Shown piece after piece: positions 62,202 through 64,000 of a DNA stretch of 64,000 nt. The notes beneath the pieces were generated by a model. The model was not told the origin of the DNA, searched no databases, and worked only from the letters and a program-made list of their open reading frames with translations. The stretch's first letter is position 1. Every line of letters begins with the position of its first letter. Source of the stretch: Blautia hominis (GTDB lineage: Bacteria; Bacillota; Clostridia; Lachnospirales; Lachnospiraceae); assembly GCA_002270465.1 (NCBI GenBank), contig NQOF01000002.1:868001-932000 (forward strand). Direction: 5' to 3'. The position numbers were made by a program, and so were the translations under genes.

Positions 62202-62738
62202 TCATTTTATGAATATGATGCCGAACCAGAGGATTTGGGTAGGGGACAAGGTGAAGTCAAGTTGGTATTTTTCAGCCAGTTCGCTGACGATGATGCCGTG
62301 GCTTTCCACGCAGGGATGCATCTTTCCCGGAAAACGGCAGGGGGCGGATGGGTAGGTGCAGGCTTCACAGATGTCACAGGATTCGGTAGAAAGGGCCATG
62401 CATTCACAACCCTGGGAGTTGATGAACTGCTCGATGGCGGCTGTAATATTTTCGTGTTCTTTGCGGGTAGACAGGGTCTCGTCAAAGTTAATGACATCAG
62501 TAACTTCCGCTATAGTGGAGAACAGGAAACATTCTTTGTAGGCTAGACAGCGGTGTTTACACTCTTCTACGCTCCCGACAGCAGGTGGGCAGGCCCAGGT
62601 CGTGTTGAAGCGTTCACACTCTTTTTCACAGATCCATCTGACACGGTAAGAAAATTCAATTTCTTCCGGGCTGAAAAAGGCGTACTGATAAACCGGATAC
62701 TGGCAGATGAACGCTTCCAATCTTTCATGTGATATCAT
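62202..62738 (-). CDS. DUF2284 metal-binding protein
   Basis: 178 residues from ATG 62738 behind GAAGAGG. A Cys-rich protein with WICEKECERFNTTWACPPAVG, TESCDICEACTYP and PCRFPGKMHPCVE, matching the DUF2284 family, which probably binds an Fe-S cluster or other metal. Function unknown. A near-consensus promoter lies 50 bp upstream. Confidence 0.85.
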   Translation of the reverse strand: MISHERLEAFICQYPVYQYAFFSPEEIEFSYRVRWICEKECERFNTTWACPPAVGSVEECKHRCLAYKECFLFSTIAEVTDVINFDETLSTRKEHENITAAIEQFINSQGCECMALSTESCDICEACTYPSAPCRFPGKMHPCVESHGIIVSELAEKYQLDFTLSPTQILWFGIIFIK

Positions 62739-62786
62739 TGGTAAATCCTCTTCTTTCTCTCTTATTTCCTCTTTCATTTGTGTTTT

Positions 62787-62815
62787 ATTATACAGGAAAT
62801 GTCGTATAATGGCAA
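62787..62815 (-). promoter_or_regulatory. Promoter of the DUF2284 gene
   Basis: Minus-strand TTGCCA (62810-62815), a 17-bp spacer and TATAAT (62787-62792): a near-consensus vegetative promoter. Confidence 0.65.
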
Positions 62816-62899
62816 CGCGGCTTTTGATTTTCTGGGATAATGAAATGCAGGAGATGTTGTGCCTGAAAACAAAGGAATAAAAGAAAGAAGGGATGGCTC

Positions 62900-63802
62900 A
62901 TGCACAGAGAATCACCATTTGTAACGTGTCCGGTCTATGAGACGAGGTCTTTTAAGCTTAGGCTGGTAAGGAAGGAGGATGCGGCCGGGCTGCTGGCCTG
63001 TTATGCAGACAAAGATGCTGTTGGCCGTATGAATGCGGATCGCTGTACCAGCAATTTTTATTATCAGACCATGGAAGAAATGCAGGATTGCATTGCTTTT
63101 TGGTTGAGCGAGTATGAAAAAAAGTATTATGTGCGGTTTGCCGTTTTGTTTAAGGAGAACGGAAAAGCTGTGGGGACAATGGAGATTTACCCGGGCGAAA
63201 AAAGTGTGCTCCGCCTGGACCTGGCCTCAGAATTTGAACAGGAGGAATATGTGGAGGAGCTGCTGGTAAACGCGCTTGACCACTGGTACTTTGATTTTGG
63301 AATTGATGTGATCGTACTAAAGGCAGACAATACACCAAAGAGGCTGCCTGTATATGAAAAACTGGGATTTCGGGAATCTGATTTCAGAGCCGGCTGCGGG
63401 TATCTGGAGCGCGGGCAAAAGAAGTATTTTGATGTGAAAAAGGGGATTGCTTTCTGCGGGCTTGCCTGCTGTGTGTGCAGTGAAAATGAAATGTGCAGCG
63501 GGTGCAGAGGAGACACATGCATATGTGAAGAGAACTGTACAATACGCCCCTGCTGTCTCCAAAAGGGGATAGAGGGCTGCTGGGAATGCGAAGAGTTTCC
63601 CTGTAAAGAGAAGATGTTTGACAGTGTCCGCATCCGGGCCTTTGGTAAATATATAGAAGAATATGGAATGGACCTCCTGATGGAGAGGCTTAAGAAAAAT
63701 GAGGAAGCAAAGATGCAGTATCATCATTATGGAAAGCTTACCGGGGATTATGACGGCCTGGAAAATGAGACAGCCGTCATAGCCCTGCTGCATGACAGGT
63801 AA
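62900..63802 (+). CDS. GNAT acetyltransferase fused to DUF3795
   Basis: 300 residues. The first 180 or so form a GNAT-like fold (FKLRLVRKEDAAGLLACY, VGTMEIYPGEKSV, LPVYEKLGFRESD). The last 120 are a Cys-rich DUF3795 module (FCGLACCVCSENEMCSGCRGD, CCLQKGIEGCWECEEFPCKE), likely a metal or cluster site. Both parts are usually separate proteins. AAGAAGGGATGG precedes the ATG. Substrate unknown. Confidence 0.8.
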   Translation: MHRESPFVTCPVYETRSFKLRLVRKEDAAGLLACYADKDAVGRMNADRCTSNFYYQTMEEMQDCIAFWLSEYEKKYYVRFAVLFKENGKAVGTMEIYPGEKSVLRLDLASEFEQEEYVEELLVNALDHWYFDFGIDVIVLKADNTPKRLPVYEKLGFRESDFRAGCGYLERGQKKYFDVKKGIAFCGLACCVCSENEMCSGCRGDTCICEENCTIRPCCLQKGIEGCWECEEFPCKEKMFDSVRIRAFGKYIEEYGMDLLMERLKKNEEAKMQYHHYGKLTGDYDGLENETAVIALLHDR

Positions 63803-63842
63803 AGATACGATCAAAATCTCAACGGAAAGGAAAATTACATGA

Positions 63843-63995
63843 TATGATCTTACCATAATAAATTATATCGGTTTTCATGACAAAGGCACATTACTGACAG
63901 GCGGCTGCGGAGACACAAACGGCAAACCGCAGATACAAAACACGAAATATTTAAAGGAAGCCTTTGAATTTGGAAAGAATTTGTATGTTGATTAG
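63843..63995 (+). pseudogene. Remnant of a flavodoxin/FMN-reductase-like gene
   Basis: Fifty codons open between a TGA and a TAG at 63993-63995. They encode a tail like that of NADPH-dependent FMN reductases (GTLLTGGCGDTNGKPQIQNT, then YLKEAFEFGKNLYVD). A ribosome site and ATG lie just upstream (ATG ATA TGA) but stop at once, so the head of the gene is missing or shifted out of frame. Possibly an internal deletion. Confidence 0.4.
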
Positions 63996-64000
63996 TTTAG

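Overview
The window reads as a chromosomal segment of a spore-forming Gram-positive Clostridia, most likely a Lachnospiraceae gut anaerobe (Blautia/Ruminococcus-like; inferred from gene content and order). Supporting signs are strong AGGAGG-type ribosome binding sites, frequent TTG/GTG starts, the sporulation genes yqfC, yqfD and a BofC-like gene, a min-rodA-mrdA-mreBCD block, a sepF-ylmH-lspA block, and corrinoid methyltransferase genes. No tRNA, rRNA, CRISPR array, prophage or transposase was seen.

Layout. (1) 1-9.4 kb: the N-terminus of a response regulator at the left edge; a minus-strand operon with a propeller-fused lipoprotein solute-binding protein, two sugar-type permeases, an HlyD-like adaptor and a MacB/FtsX-like membrane protein; and a divergent OmpR-type two-component system. 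(2) 9.5-15 kb: a large choline-binding-repeat M23 endopeptidase, dtd, an AI-2E-family permease and a TtcA-like tRNA thiolase. (3) 15-22 kb: a cytidylate-kinase-like gene, rluD-like, lspA, aroB, ylmH, sepF, yggS and a second HlyD-like protein. (4) 22-32 kb: DUF378, a P-loop protein, a D,D-carboxypeptidase, an mgsA-like gene, rodA, minE, minD, mrdA, mreD, mreC and a divergent mreB-like gene, i.e. the cell-shape machinery. (5) 32-44.5 kb: radC, two FAD proteins, a PLP enzyme, miaA, mutL, mutS and miaB, an almost gapless DNA-repair and tRNA-modification operon. (6) 44.8-56 kb: proB, an OpuC-type betaine ABC transporter and a corrinoid-dependent methylamine/betaine demethylation island (mttB-family methyltransferase, MFS transporter, two corrinoid proteins, methyl-THF methyltransferase, GntR/UTRA regulator, DUF1638). 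(7) 56-64 kb: BofC-like, DUF3048 lipoprotein, ybeY, phoH, ACT protein, yqfD, yqfC, DUF2284, a GNAT-DUF3795 fusion and a decayed gene fragment.

How the parts work together. The most system-like region is 46-56 kb. The Opu transporter or the MFS protein would import a quaternary amine. The non-pyrrolysine MttB homologue would demethylate it onto a corrinoid protein, and the MtgA-like enzyme would pass the methyl group to tetrahydrofolate. A GntR/HutC regulator is encoded on the divergent arm, and a sequence matching the HutC-type GTNTANAC operator lies at the start of the mtgA-mttB transcript. The second point of interest is the 0.4-9.4 kb operon, which mixes importer-type and efflux-type parts, has no ATPase of its own and faces a two-component system.

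Several intergenic regions carry related palindromic elements with arms resembling TAACTGTTCAG (191-390, 26657-26681, 44537-44624, 45026-45103, 49190-49326, 59556-59710, 60244-60295). They look like a dispersed non-autonomous repeat family. Internal tandem repeats occur in the choline-binding protein (4 x 183 bp) and in the MutL linker (about 7 x 33 bp). All identifications are by reading motifs and gene order; no database search was run.
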